Assembly (NCBI GenBank): GCA_947493695.1
Contig: CANLSF010000006.1
Span: forward strand, 1 to 64,000
Length of the DNA: 64,000 nucleotides
Direction of reading: 5' to 3'
Source of the DNA: an uncultured Kiloniellaceae bacterium
GTDB lineage: Bacteria; Pseudomonadota; Alphaproteobacteria; Kiloniellales; Kiloniellaceae
Of this stretch, positions 46,034 to 55,749 are shown in pieces (positions within the stretch are counted from its first letter, which is position 1; each line of letters starts with the position of its first letter). The position numbers and the translations under genes are program-made. The notes under the pieces were generated by a model. It made no database searches. It saw only the letters and a program-made list of their open reading frames with translations, and was not told where the DNA came from.

Positions 46034-46105
46034 GTGCCGAAGAGACGGGCATGCCGCCGTTCGGCGAGGCGCTGCACTTAACATATATCGGGCCGCGCAC
46101 TACCC

Positions 46106-49100
46106 CTAATTCTGCGCGAAACAGGGTTTTTCGCCTCGGCTACGTTGCACGAATGGATGGAGTTCAGCGAAAACCCCGCTCGACGTCCGTCCTTCCGAAG
46201 TCCAAACCGTGATGTCGGCTTTGTGTGGTGACGTATGGCGATCCTTGGCGTTTGCGGTTCGAGCCTCGTAACGCTTGATGTAGTCTTCACCCGGCGGTGC
46301 GCTGACGCAATTGAACTCCGCGATCACGCCCTTCATGTCAGGCAAAACGACGATGTTTTCAGCAGGCTGGTCGCCGAGTGTCACGACCGTTCCGCGCCAG
46401 AGCCGTTCACCGGAGAGCACAATGCGCCCCTTTCGGCCGACTTCCAATTTGATGGGTCCATTATTGCCCGCGAACTTGTCGCGAAGGGTCGCATCGAAAT
46501 AGGGCGTCTTGATGAAGTCGAAGTTGAAACGGGAGGTTACGTCTTCCGCCTTACGCGGCAACTGGATGCGAAACTCCCGCTTCATCGTCGAAGTTCTCCG
46601 AAACTTGGAACCGTCCTCAGGATCTCCAGCATCCGGATTAGGATCGCTGCAGATCTTTACCGGATCAGTGAGGAGTTTCTGGCCAAGACCCCGCCCACGG
46701 GACGGCGGCGCCCAGCAGGCAGTAATGACGAATTCCAGGCGCTTCCACCAGCTCGGAACCGAAACCACGGCTGCCAGTCTGTGATGACCGGCTTTCCAGG
46801 TTCCGTCGGCGGACTGGGCCGAACGAACCGCCCACCCGAACACCGTTTCATGACGGGGCTTGGCTAAACTCTCTCCCTTTCTTGTAATCTGGCTGAAGCC
46901 GACCACCAAAGGCGTAACCGAAGCCTCATCAAGCCGGGACTCGCTCTGGCTCCCCAGACTGACGGAAACATCCTCCAGATATTTGCTGCCGCCCGCTGCG
47001 CCGACATTCGAACGCTGCTCTGCCCCGTGCAGACTCACGACACCGCCAATACGCGGGCTGACACCATATACCACGAGATCGTTCCGGCGCTCGTCCAGCC
47101 AGGATCTGAGCAGACACGCGGAGTAGAGTTCGACCGTCTCGGCGTAGAGCTCATTCTGAACGTTCGGGTTCATCTCACTGACAAACTGGGCCAATCTGCC
47201 AGTGTATTTTTCACCGAGCCCGCCCGGATAGTGTGAGGAAAACTTTTTCACATAGCGTGACACGTCGGTCGCGCAAGACAGTCCGCTTTCTTGCGCGCCC
47301 GTCAATTGCCCACTCTTCTCCGCATTTAGAAAATCCTGATTCTCATGATTCCTAAACCGGTCGCGTTTGCGGACCTCGAAACGGCAACGTGTAAAGCCGC
47401 AACCGGCCAGCGAGACCTGCAGAAATCTGTCAACAGGCCGTTCGGAGTCCCGATAGGCAGGTAATGCACCCCTGATGCGGGCGGTGATAAAACTGGCGAC
47501 CATCTCCTCAACCACGGAACCGACACTGGCGTGCAGAAATTCGCATCTACCATAGTCGAAAAGGCTTGCCCGCTTTTCCGCGCAGATGTGCTCAGACTCC
47601 TGCCGGAGAGTAGCCTGTCCCTCAGGAGTACCCCAGGTCTCAGCCTGTGCGGCGATCTTTTTCTGGTTCGGCACCACGTTATTGAAATCATTTATGAGTT
47701 TATCCAAATCCGCAGGGCCGCCGCGATTGCCATCCCGGTCGAATTTGATGGGAAACGTTAAACCGGGTTCCGCTGCAATCAACGCATCCAGCGAATTGAC
47801 CACTGAAATCAGGCGAACTACCGCCAACAGATTGCTCGGGTCTGGGAGGGATGGGCGACAAGCGGGTGACGCAGAATCTCCTATACGCCTTGTTCTCATT
47901 GCCAGTGCGCAATCCCTTTGGTAATCGAACTCACTTTTACCACCTCGGAATCGCAGCTCATTGACCTTGCTGGCCTGACCAATAGCCATCTGAAAACGCT
48001 TTTGCAGCGTGCCGTCGAGCACATCCGGCGATTCACGTTTACTTCGATATGCAAAGCCGATCCATTCGGCAAGACGATTGCGGCGCCATGCCAGCGTCTC
48101 GTCGTCTTCACTCGCCCACTTCTTGCGAAAAGAGTCTGACTCTCTGCAGTCGCGGTCGCATCCCAACTCAATCCGATGCGCCAGGAGATCCAGAAAACTC
48201 CTGATCAGGGTGACCCGCAAGAACCAGTCGAGGGCAATATCCTCCTTTGGATCTGTCGGGTTTGGCAGCGCCCCCGAGGTCTTAAAGGTATTGGTGCGGT
48301 ATTCCAGAACGCGGGCTAGGAACACCTGCATTTCCCTCTGCCAGGTATTCAGAAGCTCCAGATCGTCTTCCAGAGACTGCTTCAAATTGGAGTCATACTC
48401 GACTTCAGCTTTGGCTTTGGTTTCAGGTTTGGCTTTGACATTGGAACCCGGCGGTGGATTTCGTAGGGCAGTTCGCCACGCCGGCTGTCTGGCGGTAACG
48501 ATGAAAAGCGCCGCCCCCGGGTTCGAATGGATATCGGCCCAGGGCATGGCCACCGCATCGAAATTAAGCCGATACAGCGTGTTTCCGTCGAGATCGTGGC
48601 CGTCATCGAGCTGCGTATCCATCAGTTCGTTACGAAGTTCAGCGCGATAGTGCAGGCGCCGTTCCAGCAGCTTGAGTTGATCGAGCCCCGGCAAGGTGTC
48701 GAAAGAAACACTGTCTACCTCGTCTGGCTCCTTGGTTCGAAGATTGCCCTCGCCCAGTTGCGCTATCAGGTGTGTTGTCTTCTTCTCGAGCGCGATCCGT
48801 GAGGGGGACGAAAAGTTCAGAGACTCGGCAGATTGGTTGGTTCGTTTTAGCTCCTCGCTTAGCCAGTTGGCCTGCCGGAAGCGGTCGTTTACAAGCCGCT
48901 CGCGGGTGTAGAGCTGCGGCGCTTCGATATAGAGAAAACCGGGTAGTGCCTCTTTCGGTAGGATTTCATCGACAGTCTGTCCGCTGGTGAAAGCCACCGC
49001 GTAAGAGGAGACGCGCGCCACACCGTTTTTAGCCATACCCCAGGTTTTTTCCAGGCCATTTCTGCGCGTTCCATCATCGCTAGCGGCAACAAAAACCAAG

Positions 49101-49216
49101 GTGAGAACTGCGGACAGACCCAGAAGGTAGCTCAGCCGGCGCAAGCCGGGCCCAACAGACCACTCGCGGACGCGAAGGCGAGTCAGAAACTTTTTCTTAA
49201 ACCATTTCCACATCAT
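46106..49216 (-). CDS. Large membrane-anchored protein of the radical SAM operon, unknown family
   Basis: The 1036-residue protein begins with a basic stretch (WKWFKKKFLTRLRVREW), then one membrane helix at about 28-46, and continues as one large soluble part, so it is probably anchored in the inner membrane with the bulk in the periplasm. Residues about 265-290 are a Lys/Pro/Ala-rich linker. The first half is helical and charged; the last 150 residues look beta-rich (RIVLSGERLWRGTVVTLGD). Scattered Cys occur, including CDRDC and CGFTRC. I recognise no family, peptidase motif or ATPase motif. Its start overlaps the radical SAM gene by 20 bases, so it belongs to the RiPP-like operon and may export, cleave, present or receive the modified peptide. 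Confidence 0.75.
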   Translation of the reverse strand: MMWKWFKKKFLTRLRVREWSVGPGLRRLSYLLGLSAVLTLVFVAASDDGTRRNGLEKTWGMAKNGVARVSSYAVAFTSGQTVDEILPKEALPGFLYIEAPQLYTRERLVNDRFRQANWLSEELKRTNQSAESLNFSSPSRIALEKKTTHLIAQLGEGNLRTKEPDEVDSVSFDTLPGLDQLKLLERRLHYRAELRNELMDTQLDDGHDLDGNTLYRLNFDAVAMPWADIHSNPGAALFIVTARQPAWRTALRNPPPGSNVKAKPETKAKAEVEYDSNLKQSLEDDLELLNTWQREMQVFLARVLEYRTNTFKTSGALPNPTDPKEDIALDWFLRVTLIRSFLDLLAHRIELGCDRDCRESDSFRKKWASEDDETLAWRRNRLAEWIGFAYRSKRESPDVLDGTLQKRFQMAIGQASKVNELRFRGGKSEFDYQRDCALAMRTRRIGDSASPACRPSLPDPSNLLAVVRLISVVNSLDALIAAEPGLTFPIKFDRDGNRGGPADLDKLINDFNNVVPNQKKIAAQAETWGTPEGQATLRQESEHICAEKRASLFDYGRCEFLHASVGSVVEEMVASFITARIRGALPAYRDSERPVDRFLQVSLAGCGFTRCRFEVRKRDRFRNHENQDFLNAEKSGQLTGAQESGLSCATDVSRYVKKFSSHYPGGLGEKYTGRLAQFVSEMNPNVQNELYAETVELYSACLLRSWLDERRNDLVVYGVSPRIGGVVSLHGAEQRSNVGAAGGSKYLEDVSVSLGSQSESRLDEASVTPLVVGFSQITRKGESLAKPRHETVFGWAVRSAQSADGTWKAGHHRLAAVVSVPSWWKRLEFVITACWAPPSRGRGLGQKLLTDPVKICSDPNPDAGDPEDGSKFRRTSTMKREFRIQLPRKAEDVTSRFNFDFIKTPYFDATLRDKFAGNNGPIKLEVGRKGRIVLSGERLWRGTVVTLGDQPAENIVVLPDMKGVIAEFNCVSAPPGEDYIKRYEARTANAKDRHTSPHKADITVWTSEGRTSSGVFAELHPFVQRSRGEKPCFAQN

Positions 49217-50327
49217 TTTCGTAGGCGCTAAGCACCCCCTCCAATGTTGCCTGACGGGTCAGGCGGCAATAAAAGGTCTCCGTTCCCCGACAGGAACCGA
49301 GTTCAAAATACTTATTCGACGGAGCCCCGCCGCCGCAGACATCAAAATATGTGCAGGATTGACGGCATGCCTCCACACCCGCCGCGATGTCACCGTAAAG
49401 ACGCTGAAACGCCGGATGGGAGAACATCGCCTCAGGGCCATCGGCATGCACATCGGCAAAAACAAAGTCGTTAAACGCCGGTGCCTTCACGCCCAGGAAT
49501 TCCGGCGAGAATGTCGACATCTTGCCATCTACAGCTATCGAGATAATTTCGAGTGGGCGCACCTGTGGATTATGGCGGCGTGTTTCCACTGACGCAGCGA
49601 TCAGCCGGTTCACGCCATCGATCTCCCGGCAATGAAAGGGACCGGGCAATGCACGGCTCCGTTCGACAAAACGGCCCAGGAAACGCTTGTAAGCGTCTTC
49701 GAATTCGGGGCCTTTCAGGCTCGAGGTCTGATTTCCACCCTCCACCTCTTCGACGTTGAAGCAAATGTTCCGCAGCCGGTGTGCAAGGTAAAAGTCGAAC
49801 ATGCAATCCGGGTCTCGCAGGGAATCCGCCGTCAGAACAGAGATAATGTGAAAGGGGAACTTGTGATTCTGTAACTTCTCAATACCGCGCATGGTTAGGG
49901 CGTAACTGCCCCTGCCGCGGCGGGTCTTTCGATGCCGGTCGTGCAGGTCCGAGGGGCCATCCAGACTGATCCCGATGACCACGTCCCAACGCTTCCAGAG
50001 ATCGATCCAAGCCTCCTTGACACCCACAGCATTAGTTTGAAAAGAGTGCTGGATCTTGCGCTCGGGAGCTGCAGCGGCAAGTCTTGAAAACGCCGCCTCG
50101 TACCAATCCGGCGGCAGCGTCATGGGTTCGCCCGCATGCCACACGATGGTTACGGGATCACTCGTGATCGGATTGGCAAGCACTCGCTGCCCGATAGCAT
50201 CAAGTGTTTCCCGCTGCATCCTCTGACGGTTATCGCGATCGGGAAGGTAACAGTAATCGCAGTCGAGATTGCAGTAGGGCGTCGGTTGCATCACGATCAA
50301 TTTGATGCGACCAGTGGACGCGAACAT
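49197..50327 (-). CDS. GrrM/OscB-like radical SAM/SPASM peptide maturase
   Basis: The 376-residue enzyme has the radical SAM cluster motif C19-x3-C23-x2-C26 (YCNLDCDYCYLPDR), the VWHAGEPM segment, a GISLDGP strand, and a C-terminal SPASM/auxiliary-cluster region with Cys321, 325, 331, 346 and 354 (CTYFDVCGGGAPSNKYFE and ETFYCRLT). The GGGAPSNK signature is that of the GrrM/OscB family, which joins aromatic side chains to nearby residues to form three-residue cyclophanes in ribosomal peptides. I chose ATG 50327 because it overlaps the precursor stop as TGATG; a TTG at 50354 would add nine residues. It is probably cytoplasmic and acts on the precursor encoded directly before it. Confidence 0.88.
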   Translation of the reverse strand: MFASTGRIKLIVMQPTPYCNLDCDYCYLPDRDNRQRMQRETLDAIGQRVLANPITSDPVTIVWHAGEPMTLPPDWYEAAFSRLAAAAPERKIQHSFQTNAVGVKEAWIDLWKRWDVVIGISLDGPSDLHDRHRKTRRGRGSYALTMRGIEKLQNHKFPFHIISVLTADSLRDPDCMFDFYLAHRLRNICFNVEEVEGGNQTSSLKGPEFEDAYKRFLGRFVERSRALPGPFHCREIDGVNRLIAASVETRRHNPQVRPLEIISIAVDGKMSTFSPEFLGVKAPAFNDFVFADVHADGPEAMFSHPAFQRLYGDIAAGVEACRQSCTYFDVCGGGAPSNKYFELGSCRGTETFYCRLTRQATLEGVLSAYENDVEMV

Positions 50328-50566
50328 CAGTAGTTGTTCCAGCCACTTTGCCAACTAGACCATGAATTCCACTGCGCAATCTGGTCGTTACCTACCGTCT
50401 CAGATTGTGTGTCCAGCTTCGGCTTCAACGCATCAAGTCGGCTCGCAAGCGCTTCACGCTGAACCAGCAATTCGTTAGTCAACCCTTCGCGAGTCTCCGA
50501 CGCACCTGCGTCATTGGAAACCAGGGCCGCCAGCAATGAAGATAGGATAAGCGTCTTATTCGCCAT
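50327..50566 (-). CDS. Candidate RiPP precursor with Trp-rich C-terminal core
   Basis: The 79-residue peptide has a signal-like N-terminus (1-22, NKTLILSSLLAALV then AGA), a charged helical middle (about 24-60, LTNELLVQREALASRLDAL) and a C-terminal tail QWNSWSSWQSGWNNY with Trp66, 69, 72 and 76 and Tyr79. Trp at every third residue (W-N-S, W-S-S, W-Q-S), then W-N-N, fits the aromatic-x-x units that cyclophane-forming radical SAM enzymes crosslink. Unlike GrrA/OscA precursors it has no glycine-rich repeat. GGGGA lies five bases before the ATG. Its stop overlaps the maturase start, so the two are made together. The signal region suggests export after modification. Confidence 0.8.
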   Translation of the reverse strand: MANKTLILSSLLAALVSNDAGASETREGLTNELLVQREALASRLDALKPKLDTQSETVGNDQIAQWNSWSSWQSGWNNY

Positions 50567-51063
50567 AATGTCCCCAACCTTCCACCGAGCGTGCTCGGCA
50601 AAATGCGATTTGAATGAACAGAGTTAGAAATCAGAGCGCCGTAAACACGTATACTAACAAATAAACACACGTTTTTCTACCTAATTTAAAAATTTTTCGT
50701 TCATTGATTGTAAAATACTCTCGAAAGCTGACGCACATAGCTGGCGCAGTCGAGAGGATGTACTCGTTGCCTGTCGCGATCTCTGCTCCAAAAAATTTCG
50801 CGCTCTTTGTCACCGGGAACTTGCGCCAGAGATTGCAAGGCAGTTTCTCCCTCTGTGAAGCGCAGCATAGGTCACGGGCAACCCTGCGATAAAATTTCCG
50901 GGACGGCTGTAGGCATGGCGAAACCTTCAAATTGAGCAACCGTGATTTGCTTTAAGCCCTGTTTTCAAACAAGGTCCGCCTCTATCAGTACAAACTGTCG
51001 CAATAGCGTCATCGATAGATGATACTTCATCGGCAAATCGATGATAAAAGAAAGTCAGGCCTC
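50567..51063. other. Divergent intergenic region with RiPP-operon promoter
   Basis: About 500 bases between the precursor gene (minus) and the phosphodiesterase gene (plus). The part at 50640-50710 is AT-rich, a likely promoter region for the minus-strand operon. CTCTCGA near 50720 and TCGAGAG near 50752 form an inverted repeat. A 102-codon minus-strand frame (50631-50939) has no domain or ribosome site and I do not call it. Confidence 0.45.
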
Positions 51064-52305
51064 ATGCGCTCTCCCCTTTTCCTTGCTCTTCTTGCCGGAT
51101 TAACCGCAACCACAACACTGTCTTCCGCCCCCGCCCAGGCGGACGGTCATGCTTCGGGTTCCGTACAGATCGGCCCGCGCCCGTTCTTTCTGGTGGATCA
51201 GATGGCGCCCGGCGACCTGAAGACAAAGCTGGCATCCTGCAGCGCGGGTCCTTTTGAAAAATCCGACTGGTCTATCGGCCACCGCGGCGCGCCGCTCCAG
51301 TTCCCTGAGCATACAGAGCAGTCTTATCGAGCCGCGGCCCGCATGGGCGCCGGGATCGTCGAGTGCGACGTGACCTTCACGAAAGACCGCGAACTGGTTT
51401 GCCGTCACGCGCAAAACGACCTGCACACCACGACGAACATCCTGGCCACGCCCCTGGCGCAAAACTGCACCGCCCCCTTTGAAGCGGCCAGCGACGGCGG
51501 CAAAGCAAGCGCTGAATGCCGGGCGTCGGATGTTACCCTGGCGGAATTCAGAACACTCACCGGCAAAATGGACGCCGCCGACAAGACGGCCACGAGCGTC
51601 GAAGACTACATGGACGGCACCGCCGGGTTCCGGACCGACCTTTATGCCGGCAAGGGCACTCTGATGACCCACGCGGAATCGATCGAGCTTTTCAAGGAGC
51701 TGGGCGTGAAGTTCACGCCGGAGCTGAAGTCGCCCAGCGTCGCCATGCCCTATGACGGCGACTATACCCAGGCGGCCTATGCTCAGCAGATGATCGACGA
51801 GTACAAAAAGGCAGGCGTTCCGCCGTCGGACGTCTTTGCGCAATCCTTCAATCTTGACGACGTGCTTTACTGGATCGAGAAGGAACCGGAATTCGGCAAG
51901 CAGGCCGTCTACCTCGACAACTCCTACAGCAAGAGCGGCTGGTCCCCCGAGGACGAATCTTCCTGGCGGCACAGCATGGCCGACCTGAAAGCCAAGGGGG
52001 TCAATTACATCGCCCCGCCGATGTGGGTGCTCGTGAAACTCGACGGCGACAAGATGGTGCCCTCTCTCTACGCCCAGCGCGCCAAGGAGGCCGGCCTGAA
52101 GATCATCACCTGGACCGCCGAACGCTCCGGCCTTCTGACCAAGGGTGGCGGCTGGTATTACAAATCCGTCAAGGACCAGATCGACAACGAAGGTGATGTC
52201 TTCGAGCTGATGCACGTCCTGCACAAAGACGTCGGCATCGCGGGTCTCTTTTCCGACTGGCCGGCGACAACGACCTACTACGCAAACTGTTTCGGGCTGA
52301 AGTAG
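51064..52305 (+). CDS. Secreted glycerophosphodiester phosphodiesterase
   Basis: The 413-residue protein has a signal peptide ([19 protein letters not shown], cleavage near AQA) and a GDPD TIM-barrel: [18 protein letters not shown] with the catalytic His and Glu, [20 protein letters not shown] with the metal-binding Glu/Asp, and FTPELKSP. Periplasmic GDPDs split glycerophosphodiesters into glycerol-3-phosphate and an alcohol. The 80-residue insert between the second and third motifs ([19 protein letters not shown]) is typical of the longer eukaryote-like or GlpQ-type branch. ATG 51064 is chosen because the signal peptide starts there; ATG 51019 would add 15 polar residues. Confidence 0.88.
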   Translation: MRSPLFLALLAGLTATTTLSSAPAQADGHASGSVQIGPRPFFLVDQMAPGDLKTKLASCSAGPFEKSDWSIGHRGAPLQFPEHTEQSYRAAARMGAGIVECDVTFTKDRELVCRHAQNDLHTTTNILATPLAQNCTAPFEAASDGGKASAECRASDVTLAEFRTLTGKMDAADKTATSVEDYMDGTAGFRTDLYAGKGTLMTHAESIELFKELGVKFTPELKSPSVAMPYDGDYTQAAYAQQMIDEYKKAGVPPSDVFAQSFNLDDVLYWIEKEPEFGKQAVYLDNSYSKSGWSPEDESSWRHSMADLKAKGVNYIAPPMWVLVKLDGDKMVPSLYAQRAKEAGLKIITWTAERSGLLTKGGGWYYKSVKDQIDNEGDVFELMHVLHKDVGIAGLFSDWPATTTYYANCFGLK

Positions 52306-52340
52306 GCAATCACCGCCGCCGTATCGCCTTTATAAAGGCC

Positions 52341-53024
52341 TCAATCACAGGGAGTGGCCTGGCCTGCATCAATCACCATGATCTCAGGCCACTCCAACAC
52401 TTCGGCTCCCGTCGCGCGCCTGAAGCTGTTCAACGCCATCGCCCGCCCCAGACGTTCCACTTCGATACCCCGGTACTTTTTCAGCGACCCGAGAAAGACC
52501 GGCTTGAGCAGAGGCCAGAGCGCCAACACGAGTGCCTGGCTGACACCATAGCGATTGCTGGGCGTCAGGATCATACTGGGATGAAAGAGACTGAGGCTCT
52601 CAAAACCAAGAGCCTCCAACCCCTCCTCGAGCTGCCCCTTGGCGCGCAGAAAGAACGACACGGACTTGGCACTGGCACCGACTGCGCTGAGCAGCTGAAA
52701 GTGCTGCACACCGGCTCCCTTGCAAGCCTGCCCGAAGGCCAGTACGGCGTCGCGATCGATCCTCAGGAAATCCTCCCTTGAGACCTTGGAGGGCTGACCA
52801 ATACCCAGCGTGCAGATTGCCACCTGGGCGCCAGCGAGATGCCGGGCGTAGGTCGCCGGATCCGATACATCGGCAAGATGCTGTTCGATCTTCGGGTGAC
52901 TGATGGCGGTGACTTCCCGGCGACCCAAAAGAACAAGCCTGCCAACCTGATCCATCGACAGTAGGTTGCGCACAACTTCGGTCCCGACCGCACCGGTCGC
53001 CCCCATTATCGCAACTGTAATCAT
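52341..53024 (-). CDS. NAD(P)-binding oxidoreductase (atypical SDR)
   Basis: The 227-residue Rossmann-fold protein begins ITVAIMGATGAVGTEVVRNLL, has VLLGRREV, AICTLGIGQPSKVSREDFLRID, FQLLSAVGASAKSVSFFLRAKGQLEEGL and LSLFHPSMILTPSNR, which match the NAD(P)H-binding (HTATIP2/YwnB-like) atypical SDRs. The usual YxxxK is not obvious. ATG 53024 has AGAGG eight bases upstream; an earlier in-frame ATG at 53072 is less likely. It converges on the phosphodiesterase gene with 35 bases between, including a short palindrome GCCTTTATAAAGGC. Substrate unknown. Confidence 0.8.
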   Translation of the reverse strand: MITVAIMGATGAVGTEVVRNLLSMDQVGRLVLLGRREVTAISHPKIEQHLADVSDPATYARHLAGAQVAICTLGIGQPSKVSREDFLRIDRDAVLAFGQACKGAGVQHFQLLSAVGASAKSVSFFLRAKGQLEEGLEALGFESLSLFHPSMILTPSNRYGVSQALVLALWPLLKPVFLGSLKKYRGIEVERLGRAMALNSFRRATGAEVLEWPEIMVIDAGQATPCD

Positions 53025-53373
53025 GCGCAGCACCTCTCCCGGAAACGCCGCTTTACCGGCACCAACCCCCAACGGAGCAAAGTTCGTACATACAACACAT
53101 TCCAGATACTGAACACTGAATTCAAAACACCGGGTTTTTATCCAACCATTTCAAGCGCCAGACTCCGCTCGGGAAGCGGATCATATCAAGAGCTGATACA
53201 GCAAACGTCCGCGTAAGTTCACACTGCCCCCCATTGTCCTGCACCACGCTGGAATCTCCTCACCGGCACGGCATCGCGCGAAGCCTTGTAACCGCTTAAA
53301 ATGTCGCGAATTTTTAGGATTTTCTTATAGATTCCCATCTTAATTTTGCCCGAAGCGCTGACGGGAATCCAAG
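53025..53373. other. Divergent intergenic region
   Basis: This 350-base stretch separates the SDR gene (minus) from the 737-residue protein gene (plus). I see no gene and no strong hairpin; promoters for both are expected. Confidence 0.4.
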
Positions 53374-55587
53374 ATGATCAAGATCGAGCATTTTTTTACT
53401 GAGAGCAGCGGCGCCATCCGCTGTGTCTACAGTGATGGACGCGAAGACTGGATGGTGGATCCCTTTCGCAATAGTAACCCCAGGGCCGCCCATGTCCTCA
53501 ATGATGAGCGCTTCCTGGTTATTGGTCAGAAATCCTTACGGCTATACGATAGCCAACGGCAGATTTGCATCGGCTCGCTAGAAATTCCAGAGAACGCTCA
53601 GGTCGTGGCGAGCCCCAACGGTCATCATTTCGTTGTGCTATACCGCCTGAACCAGACACACAGCAGCTTGAGTGTCTTCAGAGCAGCAGACTTGATACAG
53701 GCCACACACGTAAAAGACTGCAGTTCGCACGCGTTGAACAGCGCATACGAACGACACGACGGCACTGTCATTGTCGGGGCGCGATCCCCCCGTTTTCATG
53801 GCAATTGCTACATTCTCTCTTTCTCACGCGACAGCGCCAGCATCGAGGCAGCCGACGACTTTACTTGCCCTTATTCTCACGGGAGAAATGCTTGGCCGGA
53901 TCCAACCCGTCGTAAACTTGCCACGGTCTCAGGCCGCATCTCGACAGAACCCGTAAAGGGGAGCGCCTCTACATATGGTCTTGAAATCGAAATCTGGAAC
54001 CTGGACGACACCAACACGCCGCAGCGTTTCATGCTCGAACGACTGCCATTACACCTTCATAATAACTATCTGGGTTTTGACAACTATCCCTCTGGGCACC
54101 TCAACCGGGAATGCTGGAACGATTACGTGGAGGCAATGACCTTCGCAGCCGATCAAAGCTTCGTCTCGCAGTCATACGAAGGATTGGATAAAGAAACCGC
54201 GAGAATGCACTCTCGCGCCATCTCCGCCAAAATCGACTTTTTGAGAGACAATCTCGTGGACATGAGCTGGGAGGCAGACGGCCAGGCAATATGGGCGCTT
54301 TTTTCCACTGGCTTTCTGCGCCGGATCGATATGAATGGAGCCCTTTCCCCCCGCTTTGTCATCGAGCGCGCCGCCACCCCACCAGCCCTAAACAACAAAC
54401 GATGCAACAAGCCGTTCTCTTCAGAACGTCCTCGCGCCGAGCGGATTACCTGTTTGACTGACGGCAGTCTCAGAATTGACTTTAGGAAGGCAGTCGGAGC
54501 TTCCATAAGCCATATCCACTTGAACCCAAGGGAACTCACCGCGAAGCGCAGCCGATTGCAAAAATTCTTCCCCATGAACCTCCTCGGGATCTCAAAAGAC
54601 TTCGTGGTGCGCCAGGCGGATGAAGCGCCGGCAAGTGACGCCCTTCCGGTTCCCTCTCTTCCCTCTGCCTTCAAAGTAATGCCGGGCGCCTCGGATCCGC
54701 GGGTCACGGAACCACTGCCTCACGACCCAGTGCGCGATATCGATTTGAAAGAGCGCAAACGTGCCTTCGAGCGGCAACAGATCGAGGCCGAAGTTCCGCT
54801 GCGCAGCCTTGCGCCAGACGACTGTATCTCAGCCCTCGAATACCTGGCCAAAGCCATTCGTACGCGCTTTGGCGAACTCCGCTGTGGTGCCTGGTTCCGG
54901 CCGGTCTTCGTCCTGCAATCCCGTGAAGACGACAAACCAGGTCTGCGACTGGGCGAGGACGACTTCTGTGCCCATCTGGTCGAACAGGTCCCCGAGGCGG
55001 TTCCCGCACTGGAAGCGGTCATCCACGCCTTTGTGGATGAAGCCCCAAAGCATGAGATCCCCAACAGTATGCTCTTCACCGGTCTCGACGAGGAAAACCC
55101 GGCCCTGGCACGCATCGTGGAAGCCCTTGTCCGTCTGGACCCCACACGCTACGCAGTTTTAGAGCGCTACATACGGGCGCTCTATGTCGAACACGATGGT
55201 TACGTAAAGTATTATGTTGCGCCCCTCTTCGGCGAGGTGAATGGCTGGCGCGATATCGAGGCCGTGCGCTTCGGCATTCTCTGGACTCTCCTTCAATGGT
55301 GCGGCGGTGCGGGCGGCTATGTTTGCCTTTGGAACGATTACGGCATGTCAACCGAAGTTCAGCTGAGAATGCCCGCGGAAAAATTCCTCGGCCTCTTCCT
55401 CCATGAAGTCCAGACCCATCTCAATCGGACGGATGAAGATCAATATCCGAACTCTGTTGCCTGGAACAAAAACGCGCTTGCCGATTTCCTGACCGCATGT
55501 CGCAGCGAGTTGTTTGTCGGTCCGGATGAATACAATCAGAAAATCCGCTCCGGAATCGACGAGTTCCTCGGACGCAAAGTGAAGTGA
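53374..55587 (+). CDS. Large soluble protein, unknown family, propeller-like N-terminus
   Basis: The 737-residue product has no signal peptide or membrane segment. The first 350 residues show repeated short strands ending in polar turns (for example HVLNDERFLVIGQKSLRLYD, VVASPNGHHFVVLYRL), which resembles a WD40- or PQQ-like beta-propeller without a clear motif. Residues about 455-737 are helical and contain aromatic-rich stretches (YVKYYVAPLFGEV, GYVCLWNDYG, FLGLFLHEVQTHL). I do not recognise the family. The gene stands alone, followed after 162 bases by the TPR protein gene. A cytoplasmic scaffold or a toxin/immunity-type role cannot be told apart from sequence. Confidence 0.7.
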   Translation: MIKIEHFFTESSGAIRCVYSDGREDWMVDPFRNSNPRAAHVLNDERFLVIGQKSLRLYDSQRQICIGSLEIPENAQVVASPNGHHFVVLYRLNQTHSSLSVFRAADLIQATHVKDCSSHALNSAYERHDGTVIVGARSPRFHGNCYILSFSRDSASIEAADDFTCPYSHGRNAWPDPTRRKLATVSGRISTEPVKGSASTYGLEIEIWNLDDTNTPQRFMLERLPLHLHNNYLGFDNYPSGHLNRECWNDYVEAMTFAADQSFVSQSYEGLDKETARMHSRAISAKIDFLRDNLVDMSWEADGQAIWALFSTGFLRRIDMNGALSPRFVIERAATPPALNNKRCNKPFSSERPRAERITCLTDGSLRIDFRKAVGASISHIHLNPRELTAKRSRLQKFFPMNLLGISKDFVVRQADEAPASDALPVPSLPSAFKVMPGASDPRVTEPLPHDPVRDIDLKERKRAFERQQIEAEVPLRSLAPDDCISALEYLAKAIRTRFGELRCGAWFRPVFVLQSREDDKPGLRLGEDDFCAHLVEQVPEAVPALEAVIHAFVDEAPKHEIPNSMLFTGLDEENPALARIVEALVRLDPTRYAVLERYIRALYVEHDGYVKYYVAPLFGEVNGWRDIEAVRFGILWTLLQWCGGAGGYVCLWNDYGMSTEVQLRMPAEKFLGLFLHEVQTHLNRTDEDQYPNSVAWNKNALADFLTACRSELFVGPDEYNQKIRSGIDEFLGRKVK

Positions 55588-55749
55588 CCTATGACGACTG
55601 GCAATTCATACCATCGACCGCCTTTGCAGAGCGTTCCTGTCTCCCGATCGAACAGGAGCCGCGCCCTATGTATGAACCAAAGCGTATGACCACTGTGTCA
55701 AATTCACCCGATATGAACCGAAATCTGAATTATTAAGGACGTTCGCTCA

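Noticed and set aside
45262-46077. 271-codon minus-strand frame
   Set aside because: It is the antisense of the chemoreceptor signalling domain, an artefact of its alanine-rich GC-biased codons.
50631-50939. 102-codon minus-strand frame upstream of the RiPP precursor gene
   Set aside because: There is no ribosome site and no domain; it covers the expected promoter region.
51100-52224. 374-codon minus-strand frame
   Set aside because: It lies entirely antisense to the phosphodiesterase gene, which has clear motifs and a signal peptide.
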